Source: Neobacillus thermocopriae
GTDB taxonomy: Bacteria > Bacillota > Bacilli > Bacillales > Cytobacillaceae
Assembly (NCBI RefSeq): GCF_010975035.1
Contig: NZ_JAAIUV010000005.1
Coordinates: 85,653 to 149,652 of the forward strand
DNA: 64,000 nt
Direction of reading: 5' to 3'
Shown here in pieces: positions 20,283 to 29,133 of this stretch. The first letter of the stretch is position 1. Each line of letters begins with the position of its first letter. A program made the position numbers and the translations under genes. Under the pieces are notes generated by a model. It made no database searches. It had not been told where the DNA came from and saw only the letters and a program-made list of their open reading frames with translations.

Positions 20283-20477
20283 ATGCCATATGTAACCGTA
20301 AAAATGCTTGAGGGACGCACAGAGGAACAGAAGAGAGAACTCGTTAAAAAAGTAACCGACGCTGTCAGTGAAACGACCGGCGCCCCAAAAGAAAACATTG
20401 TTGTTTTCATTGAAGAAATGACTAAAAACCATTACGCTGTAGGTGGCGTGCGATTAAGTGACAAATCACCAGGATGA
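20283..20477 (+). CDS. ywhB: 4-oxalocrotonate tautomerase family protein (YwhB)
   Basis: 64-residue tautomerase. Pro2, the catalytic N-terminal proline after Met removal, is present (MPYVTVKMLEGR), followed by the beta-alpha-beta unit and the VGGVRLSDK end. GGAGG stands 8-9 nt before the ATG. Monocistronic, divergent from ywhC. The physiological substrate is unknown; 2-hydroxymuconate is a model substrate for the family. Confidence 0.92.
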   Translation: MPYVTVKMLEGRTEEQKRELVKKVTDAVSETTGAPKENIVVFIEEMTKNHYAVGGVRLSDKSPG

Positions 20478-20580
20478 TATAGCCATCACCTCTATGATCG
20501 TAGAGCAGAGAGCAAGGCTTTTTTGCCGCTAGGGTGTTTGTGCTATTTTATTCTTTATTTCCGAACTGAATACAACAACG

Positions 20581-20616
20581 CCCGGACTTCCTAAAATAAG
20601 GTGTCCGGGTATTTTT
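20581..20616 (+). terminator. ywhB terminator
   Basis: CCCGGAC pairs with GTCCGGG around a 15-nt loop, followed by TATTTTT. It lies about 100 nt after the stop and just before the end of convergent ywgA. Confidence 0.75.
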
Positions 20617-20619
20617 CAA

Positions 20620-21135
20620 TTATGCCACTGGTTGTCCTGTTTTTCCTTTCAACATTTCAATGTATGCATAAGCTTCATCAATCTCGGTTTCGGTATAGCG
20701 CTGGCTACTTTTAAGTGTAAACACCTTGGAAGCAACCTCATCTTTTGGTAGATTATCAAAATATAAAACGGTCGATACAAGTTCAAGAAATCTAGCATTC
20801 TGGTCGTTCATATCGTTAAAACATTCCTTTAAAAACGGCATGTCCACCTCATTTAAACTCAAAAACTCTTTGCCCGATTCGGTTAGCGTGTAACGGTATT
20901 GGTAATACCCGCCTTTTTTCTCCTTCACTTCATTAAGAAACCCCATATTGCAAAGCTCTTCCACTCTTGTTGTCAATTCTTCTGAATAAGGGCCGTAAAA
21001 ATGAAATTGAAAACGTTCTTGGAAAGGGAAGTCCATTTTTTTTGCAATATATATCATCTTTTGAAGCTTTTTTCTCCCGATAATTTCACCGGAAACCATA
21101 ATTGCCTGCATTAGCTTGGCATGATCTTTCAGCAA
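20620..21135 (-). CDS. ywgA: YwgA family protein (TTG start)
   Basis: 171-residue protein of the YwgA family, unknown function. The frame stays open upstream into ywfO, but the conserved part begins LLKDHAKLMQAIM; TTG at 21135 has TAGGAGA about 9 nt upstream and gives the length of B. subtilis YwgA. Conserved segments: GRKKLQKMIYIAKKMDFPF, FHFYGPYSEELTTRVEELC, YYQYRYTLTESGKEF. These look like a winged-helix-type N-terminal fold. It follows ywfO by 34 nt on the same strand. Confidence 0.85.
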   Translation of the reverse strand: MLKDHAKLMQAIMVSGEIIGRKKLQKMIYIAKKMDFPFQERFQFHFYGPYSEELTTRVEELCNMGFLNEVKEKKGGYYQYRYTLTESGKEFLSLNEVDMPFLKECFNDMNDQNARFLELVSTVLYFDNLPKDEVASKVFTLKSSQRYTETEIDEAYAYIEMLKGKTGQPVA

Positions 21136-21169
21136 TGTTCGCTCATCTCCTACTCCATTTAAACAATCT

Positions 21170-22465
21170 CTAATCCAAAAGGGCACGTATTTGTTTTTTA
21201 ACCGCTGAATGATTTGATTCATCTTCGAGAAAATCAGCAGGATAATAGAGTTTATGGTCCGTTCTTCGTTTTCCGGAAATCGAATCAACAATTTCAGATT
21301 CCCGTGAAAGCTCCCTCAATTCTCCATTTTTCATTAACAAATGAATCGGTAGTCGCTCTTCTTCTTCTCCTGGACGATAGAAATCATATGGTAAATCCGA
21401 AGAGGAATCGACGACCAAATAATAGTCTGGATCAATGCCTGCTTTTACAAAAAGTGTCGTTAATTCTGCCAGCTTTTTGTATTCCTTAGCTGGATCAAAC
21501 TCTGCATATTTAAATAGATTACGATTAACAAAACGGCGGCACAGATCACTTAAGATAGGATCTTCCTCTTCCTGCCAGATTTGAAAATAATACATAATCA
21601 CGGCTTCATCTAATTTTAAGTAGTCTTCTAATGTAACAATTTCATGGAAAATGGATATAAAGTGAATGGGCTCATATTTAAACGTGTAGTTTTTCTTAAA
21701 CAATTCTTTTGCACGGTGGAGGATTTTCGTTAAAATAACCTCCGCACTTCGGGATACAGGGTGAAAATAAACTTGCCAGTACATTTGGTAACGACTCATG
21801 ATATAGTCTTCGACTGCATGCATGCCACTTTTTTTTATGACGACTTGATCTTCTCGTGGGCGCATCACACGCAAAATTCGTTCCATATCAAATTGGCCAT
21901 AGCTCACCCCTGTAAAATAAGCATCACGCTGCAGGTAATCCATACGGTCAGCGTCAATTTGACTGGAAATCATACTGACTATCAGCTTTTTCTCAGAGGT
22001 TTTTCCAATGACTTCTGCCACTTTCTGAGGAAAGTCAGGGCTTACTCTAGTGAGGACTTGATTGACTTCGGTATCTCCTAAAATAATGGCTCGAGTGAAT
22101 TCTTCATGGTCAAAATCAAACACTTTTTCAAAGGCGTGAGAAAATGGCCCGTGTCCAAGATCATGGAGTAGAGCTGCACATAAAGTAAGTAGGCGGTCTT
22201 CATCATTCCATGCTGGCCTACCGGCAAACACATCATCAATCATTCTACGGACAATTTCATATACACCAAGGGAATGATTAAATCGGCTATGCTCAGCCCC
22301 ATGGAACGTCAAAAAGGTCGTACCTAGCTGCTTAATCCTCCGAAGGCGCTGAAACTCCTTCGTCCCAATTAAATCCCAAATCACCCGATCACGTACATGG
22401 ACATACCGATGCACTGGATCCTTGAACACTTTCTCCTCACTTAACTTCTCCGCCGAATACACCAT
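21170..22465 (-). CDS. ywfO: HD-domain phosphohydrolase YwfO
   Basis: 431-residue metal-dependent phosphohydrolase of the dGTPase-like HD family. The paired metal ligands are visible: GAEHSRFNHSLGVYEI (~60), LLHDLGHGPFSHAFE (~105) and SSQIDADRMDYLQRDAYFTG (~175). B. subtilis and enterococcal relatives hydrolyse dNTPs under regulation by other nucleotides; that is family knowledge. Cotranscribed with ywgA. Confidence 0.9.
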   Translation of the reverse strand: MVYSAEKLSEEKVFKDPVHRYVHVRDRVIWDLIGTKEFQRLRRIKQLGTTFLTFHGAEHSRFNHSLGVYEIVRRMIDDVFAGRPAWNDEDRLLTLCAALLHDLGHGPFSHAFEKVFDFDHEEFTRAIILGDTEVNQVLTRVSPDFPQKVAEVIGKTSEKKLIVSMISSQIDADRMDYLQRDAYFTGVSYGQFDMERILRVMRPREDQVVIKKSGMHAVEDYIMSRYQMYWQVYFHPVSRSAEVILTKILHRAKELFKKNYTFKYEPIHFISIFHEIVTLEDYLKLDEAVIMYYFQIWQEEEDPILSDLCRRFVNRNLFKYAEFDPAKEYKKLAELTTLFVKAGIDPDYYLVVDSSSDLPYDFYRPGEEEERLPIHLLMKNGELRELSRESEIVDSISGKRRTDHKLYYPADFLEDESNHSAVKKQIRALLD

Positions 22466-22659
22466 AAAGTTCCCTCTTCCTCAACTTCCACATAATACTT
22501 GATTCTATTATATCCCCATATCAAAGGTAAATCATCCAAATTTCAACAATTTTCTTCGGTAATGTATGAAACACCGTACATGGACACAGCTACCCTTATT
22601 TTATATTAAATTTCTAACACTATTTCCAAAAAAAGGATTCCTCTCATTACTTTCAAATA

Positions 22660-22697
22660 AAAAATCACCTTGTCACTTCGTTCAAAGGTGATTATTT
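22660..22697. terminator. Terminator overlapping the DUF1450 gene end
   Basis: AATCACCTT (22663-22671) pairs with AAGGTGATT (22685-22693), flanked by A-run and a T-rich tail. It includes the stop region of the DUF1450 gene on the minus strand. Confidence 0.75.
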
Positions 22698-22913
22698 TAG
22701 CTTTTTATTAATTTTCTCTATTAATTCGTCTTCAGTTAGGGCCGCAAGCGGTCGATTGTTTACGAAAGCAAAGGTTTTCTTTCGTCCAGGTCCACAATAA
22801 GACTGGCAGCCTATTTTGATTTCGGCATTTGGATCAATTTCCTTTAAACGGGGAATTAACGTTTTTAAGTTTACGGCCTGACAATCATCGCATACGCGAA
22901 ATTCATTAGCCAT
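22692..22913 (-). CDS. DUF1450 (YuzB-like) small protein
   Basis: 73-residue protein with four cysteines in two pairs: CDDCQ near the N-terminus and [12 protein letters not shown] in the middle, then [13 protein letters not shown]. This is the DUF1450/YuzB pattern, which looks like a small thioredoxin-like ferredoxin fold and may bind metal or a cluster. It occupies the place where B. subtilis has ywzC, between ywfO and rsfA. Function unknown. Confidence 0.8.
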   Translation of the reverse strand: MANEFRVCDDCQAVNLKTLIPRLKEIDPNAEIKIGCQSYCGPGRKKTFAFVNNRPLAALTEDELIEKINKKLK

Positions 22914-23289
22914 TTTCTACATCCCTTTCTAACATCTCTATAATTCATAGTCTAACCAACGTATATATATAATTTTCACCAAACAATCATCATATCTGAT
23001 CGGCAAAAAATGAAAAACATCCAGCCTTAACTCCTACCGTATTGTACATGTTCTCCGACCACAATGCAAGCTGCAAACATGTATTCAAATTAAGATTCTT
23101 CCACTATTTACCATACTTTAAATTATTTACCTCATTCATTTATAGTTAGCTATTAGCAAAAAAATCTATTATCCTTTTAACCATTTTGGTATAAACCATA
23201 GAAAACTTGTCCATCATAAGACTAGAACTTATATACATTCGTCGGATTTTTACTGACGGTTAAATAAATCCAGTAGGGAGTTGAAAGAG
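22914..23289. promoter_or_regulatory. AT-rich spacer before rsfA with a possible promoter
   Basis: Mostly unstructured AT-rich sequence with no credible gene. Near its right end TTGTCC, a 17-nt spacer and TATATA (about 23209-23237) could form a vegetative promoter for rsfA. A short CGTCGG...CTGACG inverted repeat follows near 23240-23260. Confidence 0.35.
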
Positions 23290-24015
23290 ATGAAAGTTCG
23301 TCAAGATGCATGGACTGAAGAGAATGATCTTCTGTTGGCCGAAACGGTTCTTCGACATGTACGTGAAGGTAGCACACAGCTGAACGCCTTTGAAGAAGTA
23401 GGGGACAAGCTAAACCGAACCTCCGCAGCCTGTGGCTTCCGATGGAATGCTGTTGTCCGTCACCGCTATGAAAAAGCCTTACAATTAGCTAAAAAACAAC
23501 GCAAACAAAGACAGAGAATTCTAGGAAAAGACCAAGGTGGCAAGAAAAAATTACTATACAATCCGCCAGTTCCTAAGGTAGAGGATTTGCAAGATATTCC
23601 ACTAACAGCAGATTTGTCAGTTGATACAACTGCCAATAAGTCAGATATGACCGTAGAATTAGCCACGGAAACCTTTATTCAACCAACAGCAACACAGGCA
23701 CCAACTGAAATGACGATCGATACCGTGATTGCCTTTTTGGAAAACTTTAAACATTCCAATCTGCAAAATATCGCTTTAAAAAGTGAGAATGAAAGATTGA
23801 AAAAAGAAATTGCTGATTTGAGAAAACAAAACGAAGAAATGAGCATGAAGATTAAGGAACTCGAGGAAAATAAGGAAACAATGCAAGAAGATTACGAGAC
23901 CTTAATGAAGATCATGAACCGAGCACGCAAGCTTGTATTATTTGAAGAAGAAGAAAGACCTGCTACGAAATTCAAAATGGATCGTAACGGAAACTTAGAA
24001 AAAGTAGCGGAATAA
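23290..24015 (+). CDS. rsfA: RsfA family prespore transcription factor
   Basis: 241-residue DNA-binding protein; in B. subtilis RsfA fine-tunes sigma-F genes in the forespore. The start at 23290 ([18 protein letters not shown]) has GGGAG 9 nt upstream. Residues 1-60 form a Myb/SANT-like domain ([37 protein letters not shown]). A basic tail [10 protein letters not shown] follows, then a variable linker, then a long C-terminal coiled coil (about 155-220, [20 protein letters not shown]). Monocistronic. Confidence 0.92.
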   Translation: MKVRQDAWTEENDLLLAETVLRHVREGSTQLNAFEEVGDKLNRTSAACGFRWNAVVRHRYEKALQLAKKQRKQRQRILGKDQGGKKKLLYNPPVPKVEDLQDIPLTADLSVDTTANKSDMTVELATETFIQPTATQAPTEMTIDTVIAFLENFKHSNLQNIALKSENERLKKEIADLRKQNEEMSMKIKELEENKETMQEDYETLMKIMNRARKLVLFEEEERPATKFKMDRNGNLEKVAE

Positions 24016-24096
24016 AGTATAAGATAATTATAAAGGCGATTCTATGTTGACGGACCACTTAGGCGCTCAACTAGATATTTATTGAAGTAAAATATG

Positions 24097-24136
24097 AAAA
24101 AGCCGTAAACCTACCATAGAGGATTACGGCTTTTTT
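24097..24136. terminator. Bidirectional terminator between rsfA and lipL
   Basis: AAAAAGCCGTAA pairs with TTACGGCTTTTT around a 15-nt loop. It serves both convergent genes. Confidence 0.88.
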
Positions 24137-24145
24137 GCTCTTAAC

Positions 24146-24970
24146 TCACAAAAATTTTCCATTCCGCTCTACAATTCTTTGATAATACCCCGGCAAAAGA
24201 TCCATTTCAAATTCATTTAACGAACCGCCATATATTCTCCCACTATTTCGCTTCAATTCCTGTAACAACCTTAGCATTATATCTCCTATAGTAAAATCAG
24301 TTTCTAATAACTCTGATAAAGACGCCATTACCTCAGGAACAATAGATGGATAAACAAATTTCGTCGTTACGTCCTTTTTAGCAATCCGATAAAATTCTCG
24401 AATCAGTTCAGCACGCTTTGATCCGCTGCCATTCACACATAAATAAATTTGTACCGCTACTCCTTTTTTTAAACGGCGTTGAGAAATACCAGCAAACTTT
24501 TTCCCACCTATGCTTAGGTCGTAACTTCCAGGACAATAAGAACCAACAATTTCTCTCGCCTCAATCTCGTGAGGAAAATCAGCAAACATACGACGAATTA
24601 AAGTCCACATCGCATCATATCCACGATTAATATCTATTCCTTTTTCTACCTCTGGAAAAATTAATGATAAATTAAGGACTCCTTCATCCAGAACGACCGC
24701 AAGGCCTCCAGAGTTCCTTACAATAGACTGATAACCCTTCTCGTTTAAAAATTGAACGCCTTCCTGTAAAAATGGCAGTTTCGTATCTTGGATTCCCAAA
24801 ACAATCGTATTGTGATGTACCCAGGTACGTGCCGTCGCCGGCGCCTTACCTGCTCCGATAGAGGCACACAGTGTATCATCAGTGGCAAAAGATTGCAACG
24901 CATGAAAATGCGACCCTAGCGCTGACTGGTCAATGATTCGCCATTCAGGCTGGTTCAATAAAACTTCCAT
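24146..24970 (-). CDS. lipL: Octanoyl-[GcvH]:protein N-octanoyltransferase LipL
   Basis: Transfers octanoyl (lipoyl) groups from GcvH to E2 subunits in the Bacillus lipoate pathway. 274 residues of the biotin/lipoyl transferase fold. [21 protein letters not shown] is the RRxxGG-type motif (~85), and [20 protein letters not shown] holds the nucleophilic Cys (~147) and conserved Lys. AAGGAGT precedes the ATG. The YwfL place in the conserved gene order, next to pta, supports LipL over LplA or LipM. Confidence 0.9.
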   Translation of the reverse strand: MEVLLNQPEWRIIDQSALGSHFHALQSFATDDTLCASIGAGKAPATARTWVHHNTIVLGIQDTKLPFLQEGVQFLNEKGYQSIVRNSGGLAVVLDEGVLNLSLIFPEVEKGIDINRGYDAMWTLIRRMFADFPHEIEAREIVGSYCPGSYDLSIGGKKFAGISQRRLKKGVAVQIYLCVNGSGSKRAELIREFYRIAKKDVTTKFVYPSIVPEVMASLSELLETDFTIGDIMLRLLQELKRNSGRIYGGSLNEFEMDLLPGYYQRIVERNGKFL

Positions 24971-25025
24971 GTTCGTAACTCCTTGAATGTTTGATGAGGA
25001 TATTTTATCAAAATAACTGTCAAAA

Positions 25026-25112
25026 AAGAAGGAGCGTAAGCGACCCGCTCAACGGCGTATGGCCACCAAAACAAATGATGTAAACTCAACGTAGGGTGGG
25101 GAGCAATAGCAG
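25026..25112 (+). repeat. Dispersed intergenic repeat, degenerate copy A
   Basis: GAAGGAGCGTAAGCGACCC followed by CTCAACGGCGTATGGCC and, 30 nt on, a degraded form of the family's inner block ending CAACGTAGGGTGGGGAGC. It matches the start and centre of the copies at 27393-27545 and 53062-53250 but is internally deleted. Lies between lipL and pta. Confidence 0.55.
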
Positions 25113-25163
25113 GATAGTTCCTTAATCGTGCATTCTAAAAAGGAAAATTTATTTACAGATCAT

Positions 25164-25198
25164 AAAAAAAGAGCTGGCCTAATAATCAGACCAACCCT
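25164..25198 (-). terminator. pta terminator
   Basis: Minus strand AGGGTTGGTC pairs with GGCCAGCTCT through three G-U pairs, followed by a T7 run. Confidence 0.7.
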
Positions 25199-25208
25199 TT
25201 ATGATATC

Positions 25209-26180
25209 CTATAATGCCTGCGCTGCTGTAATTAATGCAAGCTTGTAAACATCTTCTTCATTACATCCGCGAGAAAGGTCGTTTACCGGACGGTTCAAGC
25301 CTTGTAAAATCGGGCCGACTGCCTCGAAACCACCTAAACGCTGAGCAATTTTGTAGCCAATGTTACCTGCTTCAAGGCTTGGGAAAATAAAGACATTCGC
25401 ATCCCCCTGAATCGGTGAACCTGGCGCTTTGCTTTTTGCCACTGAAGGAACAAACGCAGCATCAAATTGGAACTCACCATCCAATACTAAAGAAGGCTCA
25501 CGACGCTTCGCTTCTTCCACAGCAGCCACAACCCGTTCTGTTTCTTCTGACTTCGCAGAACCCTTTGTTGAGAATGAAAGCATAGCCACGCGTGGCTCGA
25601 TATCAAACATCTCTGCTGTTTTCGCACTTTCAATCGCAATTTCTGCTAAATCCATACTGTCCGGCGCAATATTGATCGCACAATCAGCAAACACATACTT
25701 TTCGTCGCCGCGAACCATTATGAACACACCAGAGGTCTTCTTTACGCCTTCCTTCGTCTTAATAATTTGCAGTGCAGGGCGAACCGTATCTGCTGTAGAG
25801 TGAGTTGCACCACTTACCAAACCGTCTGCTTTATTTACATACACTAGCATGGTACCAAAATAGTTGACATCCAATAAAATCTTTCGTGCCTGCTCTTCAG
25901 TTGCTTTTCCTTTCCGACGCTCAACAAAAGCTGCCACAAGCTCGTCCATTCCTTCATAGCTTGCAGGGTCAAAAATTTGTGCACCTTCCAGAGAAACCCC
26001 AAGCTCCTGTGCCTTTGCCTGAACTTGATCAGCAGCCCCAATTAAAAGCGGAGTTACTAAATTTTCCTCTGCCAAACGGCTGGCAGCTTTTAAAATCCGT
26101 TCATCCAAAGCTTCTGGGAATACAATTCTCAATCCGCGACCGGATACTTTTTTCTTTAATCCTTCAAATAAATCACTCAA
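25209..26180 (-). CDS. pta: Phosphate acetyltransferase
   Basis: Converts acetyl-CoA and phosphate to acetyl phosphate in overflow metabolism. 323 residues, standard for the short Pta type. Family blocks: RIVFPEALDERILKAASRL, DGLVSGATHSTADTVRPALQ, and the C-terminal NVFIFPSLEAGNIGYKIAQR with GPILQGLNRPVNDLSRG. The start codon is TTG at 26180, 7 nt after GGGAGGT. A promoter at 26212-26239 and an exact consensus cre 55 nt above the likely start site match the CcpA-activated arrangement known for B. subtilis pta. Confidence 0.97.
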   Translation of the reverse strand: MSDLFEGLKKKVSGRGLRIVFPEALDERILKAASRLAEENLVTPLLIGAADQVQAKAQELGVSLEGAQIFDPASYEGMDELVAAFVERRKGKATEEQARKILLDVNYFGTMLVYVNKADGLVSGATHSTADTVRPALQIIKTKEGVKKTSGVFIMVRGDEKYVFADCAINIAPDSMDLAEIAIESAKTAEMFDIEPRVAMLSFSTKGSAKSEETERVVAAVEEAKRREPSLVLDGEFQFDAAFVPSVAKSKAPGSPIQGDANVFIFPSLEAGNIGYKIAQRLGGFEAVGPILQGLNRPVNDLSRGCNEEDVYKLALITAAQAL

Positions 26181-26211
26181 AGCCCAAACCTCCCATTAAC
26201 TATTCATTACT

Positions 26212-26239
26212 AGCATACTTTACCACCCTGAAAATTCAA
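26212..26239 (-). promoter_or_regulatory. pta promoter
   Basis: Minus strand TTGAAT (26239-26234), 16-nt spacer, TATGCT (26217-26212); transcription would begin near 26205. Confidence 0.55.
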
Positions 26240-26253
26240 GATAAGCTCATCAC

Positions 26254-26267
26254 TGATAGCGCTTTCA
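26254..26267. promoter_or_regulatory. Consensus cre site upstream of pta (activating position)
   Basis: The minus strand reads TGAAAGCGCTATCA, 14 of 14 against TGWAANCGNTNWCA. Its centre is about 55 nt above the likely pta start site, upstream of the -35, where CcpA activates rather than represses. Confidence 0.8.
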
Positions 26268-26447
26268 TAAAAAAGTTCTTTTTTTCAAAAAATTATATTT
26301 ACCTATTTACTATTTGCTATTTTTTATAAAAATATTCTCTACCTGATAACGGTTTTTCCCCGTAAAGGTTTTTTTGGACATTGATTGGGGAAACTATGAT
26401 ATAGTAAATATAGTTATTGAACTATGATTTTTTAGGAGTGATTATTA

Positions 26448-27191
26448 ATGAGCGAAGCAGCACAAACACTTGATGGCTGGTATTGCTTACATGATTTCCG
26501 TACCGTTGATTGGACAACATGGAAGATGCTTTCAAGTGATGAGCGCCAAACGGCCATTCACGAATTCTTAAGTTTAATTGAAAAATGGAATACCACTCAA
26601 GATAAAAAAGAAGGCAGCCATGCATTATATACAATTGTTGGGCAAAAAGCAGACTTTATGATGATGATTCTTCGTCCAACAATGGAAGAATTAAACGAAA
26701 TTGAAACCGAATTCAACAAAACAAAATTTGCTGAATTTCTCATTCCAGCCCATTCCTATGTATCAGTGGTAGAGTTAAGTAATTACTTGCCTGCTGGGGA
26801 AGACCCTTACCAAAATCCGCAAATTTTGGCACGCCTTTATCCAATTCTTCCGAAAGCCAAACATGTTTGCTTCTATCCAATGGATAAACGCCGCCAAGGT
26901 AATGATAACTGGTACATGCTACCGATGGAAGAACGCCGAAACTTAATGCGCTCTCACGGTATGATTGGCCGCAAATATGCTGGTAAAGTGAAACAAATTA
27001 TTACTGGATCTGTCGGATTTGATGATTACGAGTGGGGTGTAACCCTGTTCTCAGATGATGTTCTTCAGTTTAAAAAGCTTGTTTATGAAATGCGCTTTGA
27101 CGAAGTAAGTGCCCGCTACGGCGAGTTCGGCTCCTTCTTTGTCGGCAATATTTTAGAGGAAGAAAACATTTCAACATTCCTTCATGTATAA
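26448..27191 (+). CDS. hemQ: Coproheme decarboxylase HemQ
   Basis: Last enzyme of the Gram-positive heme route: decarboxylates coproheme to heme b. 247 residues of the chlorite-dismutase-like fold. The hydrogen-bonding region [19 protein letters not shown] and the loop with the reactive Tyr ([15 protein letters not shown], ~145) are present, and the proximal heme His is in [13 protein letters not shown] (~170). AGGAG precedes the ATG at 26448. Heme made this way supplies cytochromes, including the c-type cytochrome of the nos operon. Monocistronic, divergent from pta. Confidence 0.94.
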   Translation: MSEAAQTLDGWYCLHDFRTVDWTTWKMLSSDERQTAIHEFLSLIEKWNTTQDKKEGSHALYTIVGQKADFMMMILRPTMEELNEIETEFNKTKFAEFLIPAHSYVSVVELSNYLPAGEDPYQNPQILARLYPILPKAKHVCFYPMDKRRQGNDNWYMLPMEERRNLMRSHGMIGRKYAGKVKQIITGSVGFDDYEWGVTLFSDDVLQFKKLVYEMRFDEVSARYGEFGSFFVGNILEEENISTFLHV

Positions 27192-27197
27192 ATAAAT

Positions 27198-27309
27198 AAA
27201 AGCTCCCAGTGATCACATTGATCTGCATTCTTTAAAGTAAAATTTCCTAAATGGATAGCACTGTTTTAAGAATGGGTGATCAACACAAAGCTGGGGGCTT
27301 TTTTTTTAT
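27198..27309 (+). terminator. Long nested hairpin terminator after hemQ
   Basis: Outer stem AAAAGCTCCCAG (27198-27209) with CTGGGGGCTTTT (27291-27302), then T9. Inside it TTGATC (27218-27223) pairs with GATCAA (27278-27283), and ATTCTT (27227-27232) with AAGAAT (27268-27273). Total about 112 nt, far longer than the other terminators here. Confidence 0.7.
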
Positions 27310-27325
27310 GAAATAAGGAGGACAA

Positions 27326-27545
27326 CGCTGCTGACCAGAGTGCTTACGCTTTTCTATTAAGATAAGAATTGGTATTTAAGACTTAGAGAATTGTCTAGCT
27401 TCAGCACCCTAGCGGCTAGAATCCTTCAGTCTCCGCCCTACGATAAGTCAACATCGATTTGTTTTGGGATCTTCGTGTTTCCTTTATCTCAGTTGGAGAC
27501 TTCCAGGCTTTATGCCGCTGACCAGGGTGCTTACGCTTTTCTTTC
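27326..27545 (-). repeat. Dispersed intergenic repeat, copy B (one full element plus a partial)
   Basis: Reading the minus strand, the full element runs 27545 to 27393. It opens AAAGCGTAAGCACCCTGGTC, has the inner block GATGTTGACTTATCGTAGGG then CGGAGACTGAAGGATT, and closes GCCGCTAGGGTGCTGAAGC. The two ends are imperfect inverted repeats sharing CAGCACCCT/AGGGTGCTG-type sequence. A second opening segment (AAAGCGTAAGCACTCTGGTC) follows at 27354-27326. No coding potential; MITE-like or bcr-like. Confidence 0.7.
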
Positions 27546-27665
27546 TTAAAGTCATATATTCGGACTTTCCCTCATATTAATTAAACAGTGAGTATATGAA
27601 CCCAGTTGGGTTTCTTGAGTAAATATAGACTGTTAGGCCATGATTTATTTTTAGGAGGGAATAAA

Positions 27666-28166
27666 ATGAACCAATTTTACAATCCTCAAGGTTTTCAACC
27701 ATATTCTGGAATGACCGGTACTGGTGGAATGGCAGGGGGCACTACTCCTGGAGGGCAGGGATTTAACGGAGGAATGCCGGGCACCCAATCTGGTGGAGTT
27801 CCTGTTCAGCCAGGGTTCCCGCAATTTCCGCCAGCGGGGGCAGGAACCGGTACTCAGCCAGGCAGCCAAGTTCCGGGCATGCTCCCACTCGAGCAATCCT
27901 ACATTGAAAACATTTTACGGTTAAACAAAGGCAAGTTAGTCACTGTCTTTGCCACTTTCGAGGGCAATAATCAATGGAATGCCAAAGAATTCAAAGGAAT
28001 TATTGAAGCAGCAGGAAGAGACCACGTTATCTTGAGTGATCCGCAATCCGGCACACGTTACTTAATTCCAATGATTGCCGTTGACTACATTACTTTCTCG
28101 GAAGAAATTGAATACGAATATCCATTTGGGACGGGAGCATCATTAAGTACGTTCCCTCCAAGATAA
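27666..28166 (+). CDS. gerQ: Spore coat protein GerQ
   Basis: Coat protein needed for CwlJ function in germination and cross-linked by transglutaminase Tgl in B. subtilis. The start at 27666 (MNQFYNPQGFQPYSG) has GGAGGG upstream; 166 residues. Residues 1-70 are a low-complexity Gly/Gln/Pro/Thr-rich region. The conserved GerQ domain follows from about 75: EQSYIENILRLNKGKLVTVF, ATFEGNNQWNAKEF, and ends YITFSEEIEYEYPF. Upstream CATATTAAT near 27573 could be a sigma-E -10, but this is weak. Confidence 0.92.
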   Translation: MNQFYNPQGFQPYSGMTGTGGMAGGTTPGGQGFNGGMPGTQSGGVPVQPGFPQFPPAGAGTGTQPGSQVPGMLPLEQSYIENILRLNKGKLVTVFATFEGNNQWNAKEFKGIIEAAGRDHVILSDPQSGTRYLIPMIAVDYITFSEEIEYEYPFGTGASLSTFPPR

Positions 28167-28170
28167 TAGA

Positions 28171-28252
28171 AAAAAGCATTGAGAGTGTTTTGATAAACTC
28201 CCTTTAAGATAAAAAATACCTTTGGGGAGCATATCAACTCTCAATGCTTTTA
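28171..28252. terminator. Long nested hairpin between gerQ and ywdK
   Basis: AAAAAGCATTGAGAGT pairs with ACTCTCAATGCTTTT; inside, TTGATA pairs with TATCAA and CTCCC with GGGAG. About 80 nt. Bidirectional between convergent genes, and it touches the ywdK stop. Same design as the hairpins after hemQ and pepT. Confidence 0.8.
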
Positions 28253-28621
28253 TAGATTTTTCACTGCCCCTATCATCATCATCACCCAGGCCGCCAAAAA
28301 GCAAACTCCTCCGATGGGTGTGATGGCACCTAGCGGACCAATTTTCGTTATGCTTAACAAGTACAAGCTGCCACTGAAAAAAATAATTCCAATTAGCATG
28401 AGCCATCCAGACCACGTAAACAAAGAGCTTGTCGCTGCCTTTCCAAGGAGTAGGGCAATGACCAATAATCCAGCGGCATGAAACATTTGGTATTGCACTC
28501 CTGTTTTCCAAATGTCTAAATAATAAGGTTCAAGCTTATCCTTTAATCCATGTGCTCCAAAGGCGCCAAGAGCAACAGCTAAAAAGGCATTAACCGCACC
28601 TATGATGATAAAAGTTTTCAT
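28250..28621 (-). CDS. ywdK: DUF423 membrane protein YwdK
   Basis: 123-residue protein with four membrane segments and the DUF423 signature GAFGAHGLKDKL near the N-terminus, GVQYQMFHAAGLL in helix 2, and ITPIGGVCFLAAW before the last helix. Function unknown across the family. Ribosome site AGGAGAG precedes the ATG. Downstream of the ywdI-like gene in the same direction. Confidence 0.9.
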   Translation of the reverse strand: MKTFIIIGAVNAFLAVALGAFGAHGLKDKLEPYYLDIWKTGVQYQMFHAAGLLVIALLLGKAATSSLFTWSGWLMLIGIIFFSGSLYLLSITKIGPLGAITPIGGVCFLAAWVMMMIGAVKNL

Positions 28622-28638
28622 TCTTTCCTTCTCTCCTT

Positions 28639-28947
28639 TTAAAAATCAAACAGCGAATCACCGTTCGCACCGTCATCCATATCCAATTTTTTTGGCTGTG
28701 AAATGGATGGCTGTTGTTGTTGAAAAATAGGTTGGGAGATTGCTGCCTGTTCTATTGACTGCTGCCGAACGGGTTGAGAAACCGTTTCTAAAAATTCGTT
28801 TCCTACTTGCTTTTCATCTAAAATTAATTCGCATAATATTTTAATAGAGTGAATCCTTTCCCGCAAACTTTCCGTCTTTTGACTAGTTCTCGCCTGCTGC
28901 AATTCTTCTTCCATTTTCATTAATAGTTTTTGAACAGATATATTCAC
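28639..28947 (-). CDS. ywdI: YwdI family protein (DUF5327), GTG start
   Basis: 102-residue small protein. GTG at 28947 follows GCGAGG at loose spacing. Residues 1-50 are helical (VQKLLMKMEEELQQARTSQK, RERIHSIKILCELIL); the rest is Gln/Ser/Pro-rich, ending DDGANGDSLFDF. Matches the YwdI family in length and layout and lies directly upstream of ywdK, as in B. subtilis. Function unknown. Confidence 0.8.
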   Translation of the reverse strand: MNISVQKLLMKMEEELQQARTSQKTESLRERIHSIKILCELILDEKQVGNEFLETVSQPVRQQSIEQAAISQPIFQQQQPSISQPKKLDMDDGANGDSLFDF

Positions 28948-29133
28948 GATTCAAAACCTCGCTCTTTTGCTTCCGCTTTTAATCTTCATGTATCTTGTTT
29001 TTTTCAAAAAACAATCCTCGACTTTTTATCAATGTTCCACATGAAACATATCGAAAAATGTCGTTTATGATGAAAATCAGTCAAATTATGCACCTTAAAA
29101 TCTACACCTTTTTAGACACTGGGTGGCACAATA

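Noticed and set aside
22466..22659. Possible small RNA upstream of ywfO
   Set aside because: AT-rich with no paired promoter and terminator of its own.
25886..26329. 147-codon plus-strand frame crossing the pta start
   Set aside because: Antisense to pta and runs through its promoter and cre; low-complexity tail.
28143..28511. 122-codon minus-strand frame overlapping ywdK
   Set aside because: Different frame on the same strand as the DUF423 gene; the DUF423 frame has the family signature.
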